The notes: generated from the letters alone by a model not told the origin. A stretch of 64,000 bases of DNA from Nostoc cf. commune SO-36 (GCF_023734775.1 NZ_AP025732.1:5950501-6014500), one strand, 5' to 3'; positions 47,303 to 58,423 are shown, numbered from the stretch's first letter. Translations and numbers: made by a program.

Positions 47303-50300
47303 ATGAAAAGTGAAGTTATCGAAGGTTTTCAATTTTCTCCCCAGCAAAAGCGTCTGTGGTTGTTGCAACAAGATAGTAATATCTATGTCTCTCAAGTTGC
47401 TATCCTTTTGGAAGGAATACTTGATATAGAAGTTTTGCAAGCGGCTACGCAAAAAGTTGTTCATCGTCATGAAATTCTGCGGACAAGTTTTCACCGCCGA
47501 CCAGGAATTAAGTTTCCTCTTCAGATTATAGATAAAGCAAGCACTGTATCATGGTGCTGTATCAATTTGAAAAATTTTCATCAGCAGGAACAAAGGCTAA
47601 AGATTGCGGAGTTACTTCAGGAAGAAAAATGCTCAGTTTCTCAATCAGAAAAAGCAGCTTTGGTGCGTTTTTCGTTACTATCTCTTGCTGACAACCAACA
47701 TATTTTAATTGTAAGTTTGCCATCTTTGTGTGCAGATGCATGGACACTAAAAAATATAGTTAGAGAAATTAGCCTCAGTTATGCTTTATGTTTACAAAGG
47801 CAAGATTTTTCGGATGAACCCGTACAATATCTGCAATTTTCGGAATGGCAAAATGAGCTTTTAGCAGAGGAAGATGCAAAAATTGGCACAGGCTATTGGC
47901 AAAAAAAAGAATTCAAAGATGTAGAGCCTTTAAAACTACCTTTTGAATTAAGTAATCATAGCCAAATAGATTTTTATCCAGATATTCACTCTTTAAATTT
48001 ACCCACAGATTTAGCCAAGAATATAACTGAGTTTGTTACGAAAAATCATACAAATTATCATGATTTTCTCTTGTCGTGTTGGTATATACTAATATGGCGT
48101 TTAACTAAAAAACCAGAAATTGTTATACATAATTTATATAATGGTAGAAAATACGAAGAACTACATGAAACTCTAGGATTATTAGCTAAATTCTTGCCTT
48201 TAAGTTGTCCGATTACTCAAGAATTTAAATTTAGGGAAGTTTTATCTTCTATTGGCGTAACATCATCGCCAAGCGGAACAATATCAGGAATATTTCTTAC
48301 AAGCAGATATTAAAAATAGCCACAATCACTGCTTAATACCAATTGGTTTTGAATTTGAAGAAATACCTGAAAATTACAGTCGTGGTGGGGTAATTTTCTC
48401 TATTTATCAAAAATTTGTCTGCCAGGAAAGATTTAAAATTAAACTGAATTGCATTCAACAGCAAGATTGTCTAATTACAGAATTTTATTACGATCCTTAT
48501 CTATTTGCAGCCGAAAATATTAAACTTTTAGCCAGACAATTTCAGACTTTAGTAACAAGTGTTGTTACTAACCCAGAAGTGTCTGTAGGAAGCTTGGAAA
48601 TTATTGATCGTCAAGAACGCCATAAGTTATTAGTAGAACTTAATAACACTCAGACTAATTATCCGCAAGATAAATGCTTTCATCAGCTATTTGAGGAACA
48701 AGTCAATAAAACTCCTAATCAAATTGCGGTTATCTTCGGAGAACAACAATTAACTTATGCAGAGTTGAATTTACGAGCCGATCGCCTAGCATCTTACTTA
48801 AGGCGGTTAGGAGTTGAACCAGAAGTGTTGGTAGGTTTATATACAGAGCGTTCGTTCGAAGACGTTGCGAAGGCATCGCTCGATACCATAGTTGCAATGC
48901 TCGCTATTCTCAAAGCTGGAGGTGCTTACCTACCCCTAGATCCAGCACTACCAGCAGCATGCCTTAGCTTATCGTTTACAAGATGCTGGCGTATCAGTCC
49001 TTTTAAGACACAGCGATCGCTAGTTGGTAAAATTCCCGCTAATACTGCACAAATAATTTGTCTAGATACCGATTGGGAAGTAATTAACGCAGAAAATCCA
49101 GAAGATTGTTCAAGTAAGGTACAGCCAAACAACTTAGATATATGCCATCTATACTTCTGGTTCCTACAGGTCAACCAAAAGCTGTTTTAGTCGAACATCG
49201 TCAACTTGTTAACTATATTTACGCAATCATAGACAGATTAGACTTAGTGAAGGGTGCTAGCTTTGCTACAGTTTCGACTTTTGCAGCAGATTTAGGCAAT
49301 ACAGTCATCTTTCCCGCATTGTGTACAGGCGGATGTTTGCATATTATTCCTCAAGAAACAGCATCCGATCCTCAAGCACTTGCTGACTATTTCCAGCGCC
49401 ATCCGATAGACTATCTCAAAATAGTTCCTTCTCATCTCACTGCGCTTTTGGCTGCGTCTCCAACCTCGTCAATTTCTACCGCGACGGAGTTTAATTTTGG
49501 GTGGTGAAGCTAGCACTTGGCAACTAGTTAATCAACTCCAAGAATTAGCAGGTGAATGTCAAATGTTTAATCATTATGGCCCGACTGAAACAACTGTAGG
49601 AGTGTTAACTTATCCCATCACTCAACCAACACAACAACTACCATCTACTGTTCCCTTGGGACAACCTTTAGCTAATACTCAAGTTTACGTCTTAGACGAA
49701 CAATTGCAACTTGTACCAATAGGTGTACCGGGTGAATTGTATATCGGTGGTGCGGGGTTAGCCAGAGGTTATTTAAATCAACCAGAACTTACAGTCGCAA
49801 GATTTATTCAAAATCCCTTTGTATCCGATTCTCAAGCACGTTTATATAAAACAGGTGACAAAGTAAGCTATTTAAATGATGGTAATTTGCAATTTCTGGG
49901 ACGAGTCGATCGCCAAGTAAAAATCAGAGGTTTTCGTATCGAATTAGAGGAAATTGAAACAACACTTAAACAACATTCAGGTGTGCAAGAAGTGGTAGTT
50001 AGAGCCACAGAAGAAACACTAGGTAACAAACGTTTAGTAGCATATATAGTTATTAGCCCTCAGTTTCGCCTGATTAATCAAAATTATCAGGCGATCGCCA
50101 GTGTTTTCCGCAGCTTTTGTTTAGATAAATTGCCAGAATATGCTATCCCCTCTATTTTCGTATTACTCAAAGCATTACCACTAACAGCTAATGGTAAAAT
50201 TGACTATCAAGCACTACCAACTCCCGAACAAAGTCGCCCCGAATTAGAACAACTTTATGTAGCACCGCGTACAGGCTTGGAAAGACAACTAGCAGAAATT

Positions 50301-51710
50301 TGGTCAGAGATCCTAGGTTTAGAACAAGTAGGAATTTATGATAATTTCTTTGAGTTGGGTGGACATTCTTTACTCATCACTCAACTACTGGCAAAAATCC
50401 GAAAAGCCTTCAGTGTAGAACTTCCTTTAAAGCTTTTATTTGATGCACCTACTATTGCTGATTTAGCCGCACAAATAGACAACACACAGATAGCTACTTC
50501 AGATATCAATCTTGATTCCGAAGCTGTTTTAGACCCAAAAATTGTTCCTGCAACTAAATATGTACAGAAAACAACTCCACCTGCTGCTATTTTATTAACA
50601 GGTGCGACAGGTTTTTTGGGAGCTTTTTTACTTTACGAACTCCTACAACAGACAACAGGAGATATCTATTGTTTGATTCGGGCGAAAACAACTGAACTTG
50701 CTACAAAACGACTACAAAATCATTTAAAATCTTATTTATTGTGGGATGAAAGTTTTAATCAACGCGTTATTCCCTTAATAGGAGATTTAGCTCAACCACT
50801 CTTAGGACTTTCAGCCGATAAATTTGCAGCGTATCGCTGCTCAAATCGATGTAATTTATCATAACGGTGCATTCGTCAATTTCACCTATCCTTATTCCCA
50901 ACTCAAAGCCGCAAATGTCTTGGGAACTCAAGAAGTTTTAAGATTAGCGGCACAAATTAAAGTTAAAGCCAGTACATTTTTATTTCTACCATTGGTGTTG
51001 TTGGTGCTTGCTGATTCTGCTTTAGAAATCATCCGAGAAGAGACACCGATTAATCACAGTGCAAAAATAAGTAGTGGCTATACCCAAAGTAAATGGGTAG
51101 TCAGAAAAATTAGTTCACCATAGCAGGCGATCGCGGAATCCCCATATCTATATATCGACCAGGACGGATTTCTGGAGATAGTAAAACAGGAGTTTGCAAT
51201 ATCGATGATCATACCTTCAGAATGATTCGCGGGTGTATCCAACTCGGTAGCGTTCCCAAAGATGACACGATGGTTAACTTAACCCCTGTAGATTATGCCA
51301 GTCAAGCCATAATTTACTTATCACAACAACCAACCTCATTAGGCAAAGTTTTTCACCTAATCAATCCCCAACCTTTACCTTGGGAAGAAGTGGTTAACTC
51401 AATCGTCTCTTTTGGTCTATCCACTTCAACAAATTGACTACACACAATGGCGTTTCAAAACTACTAAAAGAAGTTCGAGCTGATCGCCTAACAATCCCTT
51501 ATCTCCCTAGTCGCAACACTTACTAATCAAGAATCTCAAAACACCAGTATTGAAGATTCTGCAACCCAGCAAATTGATATGCAAAATACCCTCACTGGAT
51601 TAGCAGAAACTACAATTATTTGTCCACCACTAGATACAGAATTGTTAACCACCTATCTTTCTTATCTAATTCGCAGTGGTTTCTTAGAACATCCCTCAAA
51701 CCATAGCTAA
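47303..51710 (+). CDS. Terminal NRPS: interface domain-A(Asp)-PCP-thioester reductase, multiple frameshifts
   Basis: Read as one gene of about 1470 codons broken by at least eight indels (near 48258, 48961, 49008, 49172, 49470, 50833, 50975, 51120, 51420). The N-terminal condensation-like domain lacks HHxxxDG (VSLPSLCADAWTL), hence an interface domain. A domain: DLGNT, LKIVPSH, SLILGGEA, FNHYGPTETTVGVL give pocket D-L-T-K-I-G-H-V-G, aspartate. PCP: LGGHSLLITQ near 50360. The C-terminal Rossmann domain (LLTGATGFLGAFLL; GYTQSKW with the Y-x-x-x-K pair) is a thioester reductase that would release the peptide as an aldehyde or alcohol. The stop at 51708-51710 follows FLEHPSNHS. A good SD (TAGGAG) precedes ATG 47303. 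Indels are denser here than elsewhere, so real decay cannot be excluded. Confidence 0.85.
48851..48884. repeat. Short dispersed repeat inserted in frame in an A domain
   Basis: TTCGTTCGAAGACGTTGCG and the following bases add about eight residues (DVAKASLD) between the conserved ERS and the MLAILKAGGAY block. Confidence 0.5.
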
Positions 51711-51766
51711 CAATAAAACTCTGCGTTTACCTTAGCGTCACTTTGCGTTTTAAATCCTAAAAAATT

Positions 51767-51901
51767 ATGCTTTCATCAACTCGTTATTCTGCTCTCAAAA
51801 GTGTAGGATTTCAAAAAGTAGAGTGCTACAACAAAGACGATATCCTCACAGGAACAGACGATGCTATTGTAGCACTATTTTGTCTGACACAAAATAAATA
51901 A
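51767..51901 (+). CDS. Small ORF (44 codons), possible gene remnant
   Basis: Frame MLSSTRYSALKSVGFQKVECY... to VALFCLTQNK, lying between the terminal NRPS and the aminotransferase. The pattern 'LKSVGFQKVECY' followed by a short strand is reminiscent of the C-terminal end of class I SAM-dependent methyltransferases, so it may be the leftover tail of such a gene. No clear ribosome site. The rest of the 51711-51927 gap shows nothing else. Confidence 0.3.
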   Translation: MLSSTRYSALKSVGFQKVECYNKDDILTGTDDAIVALFCLTQNK

Positions 51902-51927
51902 TATATTTAAATAACAGCAAAAAATAT

Positions 51928-53379
51928 ATGTTCATTGCCCAACAAAGCTCTTTAACCGATACGCAAAAAATCGGTGAAATATTATCTACTATCAATCTAA
52001 CTACACATCAACGGGAATATTTAGAAGATTTTATTACCCGTTATAATCAAAAGACCAAAATATCAAAGCAGCTTGCCCAAGCTAATCGTACATTTTTAGC
52101 TGATAATAAAACCTTTGTTGATTTCGATATTCCTCTTAAAGAAATTTTTTATCCTATTGTTACCAAACATTCTTCTGGCTGCAAGGTATGGGATGTAGAT
52201 GGTAACGAATATATAGATTTAGTGATGGGATTTGGTGTTAATCTATTCGGTCATAATCCACCTTTTATCAAAGAAGCATTAGCCGCGCAACTAGAAAAAG
52301 GTATACAACTAGGTTCTCAATCAGAAATTATTGGTGAAGTTGCTCAATTGATTTGCGAACTCACAAAAATGGAGCGAGTCGCATTCAGTAACACAGGCAC
52401 AGAAGCCATAATGACAGCAATTCGCATGGCAAGAACAGTTACAGGACGTAATAAAATTGTCATATTTTCTAACTCTTATCATGGTCATTTTGATGGTACA
52501 TTAGGGAAAGTTAAAATTACAGATGATAAGTTACAAACTGTACCAATTGCACTAGGAATACCGTCAAATTTTGTTGAAGATATTTTAGTTCTAAAATACG
52601 GTGAACAGGAATCACTTGAAGCGATCGCCAATAATGCTCAAGATATAGCTGCGGTTTTGGTTGAGCCAGTTCAGAAAGAAAATTTAGATTTACAACCCCA
52701 AACCTTCCTTCAGCAACTGAGAAAATTAACTAAAGAATCGGGAATAGCTTTAATTTTCGATGAAATGGTAACAGGTTTTCGCATTCATCCAGGTGGCGCT
52801 CAAGCTTGGTTTGGCATAGAAGCAGACATTGCCGCCTATGGTAAAATCGTTGGTGGTGGAATAGCGATCGGCATCATTGCAGGCAAAGCTAATTTTATGG
52901 ATGCGATCGATGGTGGAATGTGGGATTATGGAGATTTATCATCTCCTCACCAAAAAACTACTTTTTTTGCGGGAACTTACTGCAAGCATCCCCTAGCTTT
53001 AGCAGCAGCTAAAGCAGTTTTACAACATTTAAAAACTCAAGGTTCTACTCTACAAACTGAGTTAAATCAACGCACAACCAAGTTTATAAAAACCTTGAAT
53101 ACTTACTTTGATCAAGAAGGATTACCTATCCAACTCACAAATTTTGGTTCACTTTTTGGCCCTGTTTATTCAGAAAATGATAACGAAGAAGATGCTGGTA
53201 ATTCCGAGATTTCCTTAGCTTATAATTTACTTTATTATCATCTGCTTGACCAGGGAATTATGTTGAGGGGTAATGGAGGGTTTTTATCTACAGCCCATAC
53301 AGATGAAGATATTAATCAAATTATTCAGGCTGTTAAAAATAGCATATCAAAACTCCGAGAGGGTGAATTTTTACCTTAA
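51928..53379 (+). CDS. Class III PLP-dependent aminotransferase (glutamate-1-semialdehyde aminotransferase-like)
   Basis: 483 residues, longer than HemL by an N-terminal extension of about 60. Visible: [68 protein letters not shown], and the PLP lysine in [12 protein letters not shown]. This is the group found as AMT domains or free enzymes in NRPS/PKS clusters. It directly follows a reductase-terminated NRPS. In myxochelin B formation a reductase-released aldehyde is aminated by a homologous enzyme (MxcL), and the same could happen here. Alternatives are amination of a keto intermediate or supply of a diamino acid. It is not the housekeeping hemL by context. Confidence 0.88.
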   Translation: MFIAQQSSLTDTQKIGEILSTINLTTHQREYLEDFITRYNQKTKISKQLAQANRTFLADNKTFVDFDIPLKEIFYPIVTKHSSGCKVWDVDGNEYIDLVMGFGVNLFGHNPPFIKEALAAQLEKGIQLGSQSEIIGEVAQLICELTKMERVAFSNTGTEAIMTAIRMARTVTGRNKIVIFSNSYHGHFDGTLGKVKITDDKLQTVPIALGIPSNFVEDILVLKYGEQESLEAIANNAQDIAAVLVEPVQKENLDLQPQTFLQQLRKLTKESGIALIFDEMVTGFRIHPGGAQAWFGIEADIAAYGKIVGGGIAIGIIAGKANFMDAIDGGMWDYGDLSSPHQKTTFFAGTYCKHPLALAAAKAVLQHLKTQGSTLQTELNQRTTKFIKTLNTYFDQEGLPIQLTNFGSLFGPVYSENDNEEDAGNSEISLAYNLLYYHLLDQGIMLRGNGGFLSTAHTDEDINQIIQAVKNSISKLREGEFLP

Positions 53380-53450
53380 TACCCTCAAACTCTGAGCAGT
53401 GCGAAAGCAGTTTAAGTCATATACATTTACTTAATTCAAAGGAGATTACA

Positions 53451-53666
53451 ATGTATCAAGGCGATCAAGAAGACACCACTATTTACAAAGTTGTAGTCAA
53501 TCACGAAGAACAATATTCAATTTGGCCATCTGAAAAAGAAAATCCTCTTGGCTGGAAAGATGTAGGCAAATCAGGACTTAAATCAGAATGTCTTGAATAT
53601 ATTAAGGAAGTTTGGACAGATATGAGACCTTTAAGTCTACGTCAGAAAATGGCACAAACAACCTAA
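53451..53666 (+). CDS. MbtH-like NRPS accessory protein
   Basis: 71 residues. It shows the family signature: [19 protein letters not shown], then [24 protein letters not shown], with the conserved tryptophans. MbtH proteins bind NRPS adenylation domains and are needed for folding or activity of many of them. An SD (AAGGAG) lies a few bases before ATG. It is the last cluster gene on this side; the next sequence is an unrelated gene remnant on the other strand. Confidence 0.95.
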   Translation: MYQGDQEDTTIYKVVVNHEEQYSIWPSEKENPLGWKDVGKSGLKSECLEYIKEVWTDMRPLSLRQKMAQTT

Positions 53667-53890
53667 AATTTTCACCAAAGATGCCTAGCGGCAACTCTGT
53701 GTCAGGCAATTCACCTCGCCAGTAATCGTAATGCTCGAAGGGGTATATATAGACTGCTTTGTCTGCTCCTCCATGAACGGTTAAATCAGCCTGTCCATCA
53801 CCGTCTAAATTAAGCAATCGCACCATGACGCGATCGCTAACTGGCTCTTTAAAGATTCCAGTTGTAGACGGTGCTTTGACTGATACTTAA
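53667..53890 (-). pseudogene. MOSC domain protein remnant
   Basis: On the minus strand a frame reads TGIFKEPVSDRVMVRLLNLDGDGQADLTVHGGADKAVYIYPFEHYDYW...[10 protein letters not shown], which is the N-terminal part of MOSC (YiiM-like) proteins including the conserved GGADKAVY-type block. Family similarity stops at GENF, at the end of mbtH, so the C-terminal half (with the catalytic cysteine region) is missing. The usual first residues are also not clear. It is best read as a truncated leftover marking the edge of the siderophore cluster. Confidence 0.6.
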
Positions 53891-54061
53891 ATTAATGCTA
53901 ATTCTAAATTACTTCTGGATTGTTCATCCGCTCTACCAAAATAACTTTGGCTACTTTTATTATTTTTTCAATTGTTCTAAATAAACAGCAACCTCTATCA
54001 TAATGCTGTTACATCTTTGTTAAGAATAGTTACAGGTTCTTAACACAAGGAAATATGTCTT

Positions 54062-55413
54062 ATGGCAGTCTCACTTAATAATAATGCACAACATCAGGTT
54101 GTAATTGTTGGTGGTGGCTTTGGTGGACTGTATGCAGCAAAGGCTTTGAATGCAGGGAATGTAAATGTTACTCTCATTGATAAACGTAACTTTCACCTAT
54201 TTCAGCCGCTTTTATATCAAGTTGCCACAGGTACGCTATCACCTTCTGATATTTCTGCACCATTGCGCTCTGTATTCAGCAAAAGCAAGAATACAAAGGT
54301 GTTGCTGGGAGAAGTAAATGAGATTGATCCAAAAGCGCAGCAAGTTATTTTGGGTGATGAAGTAGTACCTTATGATACATTAATTGTTGCTACAGGTGCA
54401 AACCATTCCTATTTTGGTAAGGATAACTGGGAAAAAGTTGCTCCTGGCTTGAAGACTGTGGAAGATGCGATAGAAATGCGTCGCCGGATATTTAGCGCAT
54501 TTGAAGCAGCAGAAAAAGAAACTGATCCAGAAAAACGCCGGGCTTGGTTGAGTTTTGTGATTGTGGGGGGTGGCCCGACTGGGGTAGAATTAGCAGGTGC
54601 GATCGCAGAATTGGCATACAAAACTCTCAAAGAAGATTTCCGCAGCATCGACACTTCAGAAACGAAAATTTTACTATTACAAGGGGGCCCTCGCATCCTC
54701 CCACACATGGCGCCAGAGTTATCAGATATCAGCAGGCAGTATCTTTGTCAAAAGTTGGGTATAGAACTCACACACTCACACCAGGGTGACAAATATTGAA
54801 GGTGATATTGTTACTTTCAAGCAAGACAATGAATTTACAGAAATTGCCTCAAAAACTATCTTGTGGGCAGCAGGTGTTCAAGGTTCCCCAATGGGGAAAG
54901 TCTTAAAAGAAACTACAGGTGTAGAGTGCGATTTCTCTGGGCGGGTAATTGTAGAACCTGACTTGTCTATCGAGGGTTATGACAACATTTTTGTAATTGG
55001 AGATTTAGCTAACTTCTCCCATCAAGATGCTAAACCTTTACCTGGTGTTGCACCCGTAGCTAAACAACAAGGAGAGTATGTAGGTAAATTAATTCAACGA
55101 CGGCTTCAAGGTAAGACTTTTGCCAGAATTTCATTACAACGATGTGGGTAGTTTGGCGATGATTGGGCAAAATTTAGCTGTTGTAGATTTAGGCTTAATC
55201 AAACTCACAGGTTTTCTTGCTTGGGCATTTTGGCTACTAGTTCACATCTACTTCTTAATCGAGTTTGACACTAAATTACTAGTAGTATTTCAGTGGGCGT
55301 GGAATTATATCACTCGTAATCGTCGCTCTAGATTGATTACAGGTAGAGAAGCTTTTGTAGAACCAAAAACTGTTAACAATAACGTGCAACAGCCTTCTGG
55401 AACACTTATGTAA
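54062..55413 (+). CDS. Type II NADH dehydrogenase (NDH-2), two frameshifts
   Basis: Single-subunit FAD enzyme oxidising NADH and reducing quinone at the membrane face. FAD motif VVIVGGGFGGLYAAKAL at the N-terminus, NAD motif FVIVGGGPTGVELAGAIAELA near residue 165, FVIGDLANF toward the C-terminus, and a hydrophobic C-terminal anchor (FLAWAFWLLVHIYFLIEF). The frame breaks near 54780 (a short CACACTCACAC duplication) and near 55125; the three pieces (54062-54799, about 54786-55130, 55120-55413) line up as one protein of about 450 residues. ATG 54062 lies about 180 bases after the MOSC remnant, so it has its own promoter. Otherwise intact; the breaks are probably sequence errors. Confidence 0.88.
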
Positions 55414-55701
55414 TTTCAGGTATCATAGCATTCGTCAACGATGCTACAAGCCGTTGACGATAAAACTTACGGTAAATCCGACAGAACACTCAGCACTACC
55501 AAATCTGACCATCTTACCCGTACAAAGATGCTCGATAGTACTCACAAGCTAGGCGATTGCAGATAACACCGCAACAGTTCAAGAATAGGAGCAAACAAAG
55601 GCAAGTGCTTACTTTTCCAGCCTTTGGGCGGATAAAGGAAAATCGAGACAGTTGGCCATAGCAAAGCTAATGTAAAGGAGAAACTTCAAAAACAAAAATC
55701 A
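55414..55701. other. Gene-free stretch between NDH-2 and the glycine-rich protein
   Basis: No ORF with recognisable content and no repeat family was seen here. The inverted pair CGTCAACG / CGTTGACG (55434-55459) could form a weak hairpin downstream of NDH-2. Confidence 0.4.
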
Positions 55702-56364
55702 GTGACACAAAACTCTAAAATAGGCACAGCATTTATTGCAGCTGCTGGTGTTTCCGCAACGGTAGGCGGGATGGGACTAGCAGGTGGATTTGGTGCAGTA
55801 TTGGTACAACTCCTGTAGTTGGTGGTGGCGCTGTGGCTGGTGCAGCTGCTTATAGCGCTTTTAAAGCCATAACAGAAGGAGATGCCGCGGCGATCGCTAC
55901 AATGGGAGTTGGTGCAGTCGGCGGTGCTGGTGTGTATAGCGTCGTCGGTAGTATGGGTTTAGTCGCACCTAAAGTAGGGCTGGCGTTTGGCATTGGTGCA
56001 GTACCGATGGCGGGAATTGGTGCAGTAGTGGGACTCGCCGCTTATGGTATTGCCAAACTGTTAGATGAATCTGAAATTAGCGAAACTCCAACACAGCTTT
56101 TTGAGCGAATGGAAGAGAAAGTTTTGCTGATGGATGCTTATTCAGAAGCAGTGATGGAATTAGAAGCATTTTTATCTGGTGAGGATCTCAACCAAAAATT
56201 TGCTGTTTTGGGAGTGGAAAGATGAGTTACAAGCACTTAAGGCTGAATTCAAGGAAAAATCAGAATTTGTTACCCCTAAAACTTCTACTCCCCACTCCCC
56301 GCCTACGCAGATAATTTCAAAAATCAAATACGATTCCTATATAAGAAATTGCTATAAGTATTAA
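55702..56364 (+). CDS. Glycine/alanine-rich hydrophobic protein of unknown function, frameshifted
   Basis: Three overlapping frames join into one protein of about 220 residues: GTG 55702 (VTQNSKIGTAFIAAAGVSATVGG), then 55800-56200 (TPVVGGGAVAGAAAYSAF, GVGAVGGAGVYSVVGSMGL, GIGAVPMAGIGAVVGLAAYGIAKLLDE) and a charged C-terminus ending WKDELQALKAEFKEK. The glycine-zipper-like hydrophobic core suggests membrane association. No family is recognised. Breaks near 55799 and 56200 look like indels. The start is uncertain; GTG 55702 is the first reasonable codon in frame. Confidence 0.5.
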
Positions 56365-56562
56365 TTCTGTTTGCTTTACTATTTTTGGAATTACTCCTCT
56401 AATCCTCCCATTTCATCTGTCCGCAGGCTAAAATATACAACTCTTTAGAAGTATTGACATCTTAAAATTTTTAAGCATTCATCTTGCATATTCTGAAAAA
56501 AACGTTATAAATTATTAGATCATAGGGGAATAATCTGACCTATTCGTGTCAAAAACTGACCC

Positions 56563-56763
56563 GTGCAAGTAGATATACTGCAACCAGTTTTAACTTCACA
56601 CAAACCACAAACAGCACTGAAGATATATTTTTTTGGTAAAGGGAAGATTCCGGTCATACAACGGAACAATAAATCATTTAAAAATATATCTTGTGTGACT
56701 GTTTTCGAGAATCGTGTTACTACTTGCGATGAAAAAAACAACTATAATTCATCAAAAGAGTAA
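56563..56763 (+). CDS. Doubtful small ORF (66 codons) before a terminator-like hairpin
   Basis: GTG-started frame MQVDILQPVLTSHKPQT... ending 25 bases before the hairpin at 56788-56823. No family recognised, no good ribosome site, and a minus-strand frame overlaps it. The position just before a terminator is the only support. The rest of 56365-56905 appears non-coding. Confidence 0.2.
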   Translation: MQVDILQPVLTSHKPQTALKIYFFGKGKIPVIQRNNKSFKNISCVTVFENRVTTCDEKNNYNSSKE

Positions 56764-56787
56764 TTGATTATAAGGAAATTAACTAGC

Positions 56788-56823
56788 AATAAATCTGTAT
56801 AACTGTCAGCAGATTTATTTTTT
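56788..56823 (+). terminator. Rho-independent terminator-like hairpin
   Basis: AATAAATCTG (56788-56797) pairs with CAGATTTATT (56810-56819) over a 12-base loop, and a run of seven T (56817-56823) follows. The stem is AT-rich, so strength is moderate. Confidence 0.55.
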
Positions 56824-56905
56824 GTTAATTGATTAATTTATCGGACAATTATATTTGCTATTCCAAGAATGGTTTTTGTTATCCTGAAAATAGCAAAAAT
56901 AATAA

Positions 56906-58411
56906 ATGAAGACGCCTCTACCACAAATTCAAAATCCAAATGGAGTTATTCTGGCGATGCACATAAACGAATTAGAAACTACTGAGAATTTAAAAGAAGT
57001 GGATGAAGCATGGCAAGCACTCGAAAAATCAATTCTCTACTATCAAGGCCGTCCTGTTGGGACGGTAGCCGCTTATGATGCATCTGTAGAAGCGCTCAAT
57101 TACGATCAGTGCTTTGTCCGAGATTTTGTTTCTTCTGCTCTAATTTTTCTGATCAAAGGTAGAACAGATATTGTTCGTAATTTCTTAGAAGAAACCTTAA
57201 AGTTACAACCTAAAGAAAAGGCATTAGATGCCTATAAACCAGGACGAGGATTAATACCCGCTAGCTTTAAAGTAGTATCAGACAATGGGCACGAATATTT
57301 AGAAGCAGACTTTGGTGAACATGCGATCGCTAGAGTTACACCTGTAGATTCTTGCCTATGGTGGATTATTTTGTTGCGTGCTTATGTAATCGCCACAGAA
57401 GATTTTTCTCTCGCCTATCAACCTGAATTCCAAAATGGAATTAGGTTAATCATGGAAATCTGCTTGGCAAATCGTTTTGATATGTACCCAACGCTGTTGG
57501 TTCCAGATGGTGCTTGTATGATTGACCGTCGTATGGGCATTTATGGACATCCTCTAGAATTGCAAGTCCTCTTTTACACGGCATTACGTGCATCTCGTGA
57601 ACTGCTAGTTTGTCAAGGTAATTCTGATATTGTTGAAGCCATTGATAACCGTTTGCCTCTTTTATGCGCTCATATCCGTGAGCATTATTGGATAGATATT
57701 AATCGTCTGAATACAATTTATCGCTTCAAAAGTGAAGAATATGGCAAGGCTGCTGTTAATCTGTTCAACATATATGTAGATTCTGTTCCCTATTATGAAT
57801 TAGATAAATGGCTGCCAAAAAAAGGTGGTTATCTAGCAGGTAATGTTGGCCCCTCGCAGCTAGATACTCGCTTCTTTTCACTCGGAAACTTAATGGCAAT
57901 CATTTCCGACTTAGCCACCGAAGAACAGTCACAAGCGATTATGACTCTCATTGAGGAACGATGGGATGACTTAGTGGGAGATATGCCAATGAAAATATGT
58001 TTCCCAGCTTTAGAACATGAAGAATACAGAATTATAACTGGATGTGACCCCAAAAATATACCTTGGTCGTATCATAATGCTGGTAGTTGGCCAGTTTTAA
58101 TGTGGATGTTGGCGGCGGCGGCGGTGAAAACTAATAGAACAAGTCTTGCACAAAAGGCGATTCAAGTTGCCCAAGGACGCCTCAGTACAGATGAATGGCC
58201 AGAATATTACGACGGTAAGAAAGGGCGACTGATTGGCAAACAAGCTAGAAAATATCAAACTTGGACAATTACTGGGTTCTTATTGGCAAAAGAATTGATG
58301 GCAAACCCCACATATTTACCATTAATCAGCTTTGGAAAATTATCAGCAGAACAAGTTTCTAGAGCATGTGAGTTTGAAATTGCCAGTGTAGATCCGTATC
58401 TGACTCGATAG
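56906..58411 (+). CDS. Alkaline/neutral invertase (glycoside hydrolase family 100)
   Basis: Cytoplasmic enzyme that hydrolyses sucrose to glucose and fructose; cyanobacterial members supply carbon in vegetative cells and heterocysts. 501 residues with GH100 blocks: [21 protein letters not shown] (includes the catalytic Asp region), [83 protein letters not shown] and [19 protein letters not shown]. No signal peptide. The start at ATG 56906 gives an N-terminal extension; a second ATG lies at 56957. A terminator-like hairpin upstream separates it from the previous region. Confidence 0.93.
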   Translation: MKTPLPQIQNPNGVILAMHINELETTENLKEVDEAWQALEKSILYYQGRPVGTVAAYDASVEALNYDQCFVRDFVSSALIFLIKGRTDIVRNFLEETLKLQPKEKALDAYKPGRGLIPASFKVVSDNGHEYLEADFGEHAIARVTPVDSCLWWIILLRAYVIATEDFSLAYQPEFQNGIRLIMEICLANRFDMYPTLLVPDGACMIDRRMGIYGHPLELQVLFYTALRASRELLVCQGNSDIVEAIDNRLPLLCAHIREHYWIDINRLNTIYRFKSEEYGKAAVNLFNIYVDSVPYYELDKWLPKKGGYLAGNVGPSQLDTRFFSLGNLMAIISDLATEEQSQAIMTLIEERWDDLVGDMPMKICFPALEHEEYRIITGCDPKNIPWSYHNAGSWPVLMWMLAAAAVKTNRTSLAQKAIQVAQGRLSTDEWPEYYDGKKGRLIGKQARKYQTWTITGFLLAKELMANPTYLPLISFGKLSAEQVSRACEFEIASVDPYLTR

Positions 58412-58423
58412 GGAAGTTGGGAG

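Noticed and set aside
51928..53379. Housekeeping glutamate-1-semialdehyde aminomutase (hemL)
   Set aside because: It has a longer N-terminus and lies between a reductase-terminated NRPS and mbtH; cluster context favours a biosynthetic role.
56520..56741. Minus-strand ORF of 73 residues upstream of the invertase gene
   Set aside because: No ribosome site, no recognisable composition, and it overlaps another weak frame; likely chance.
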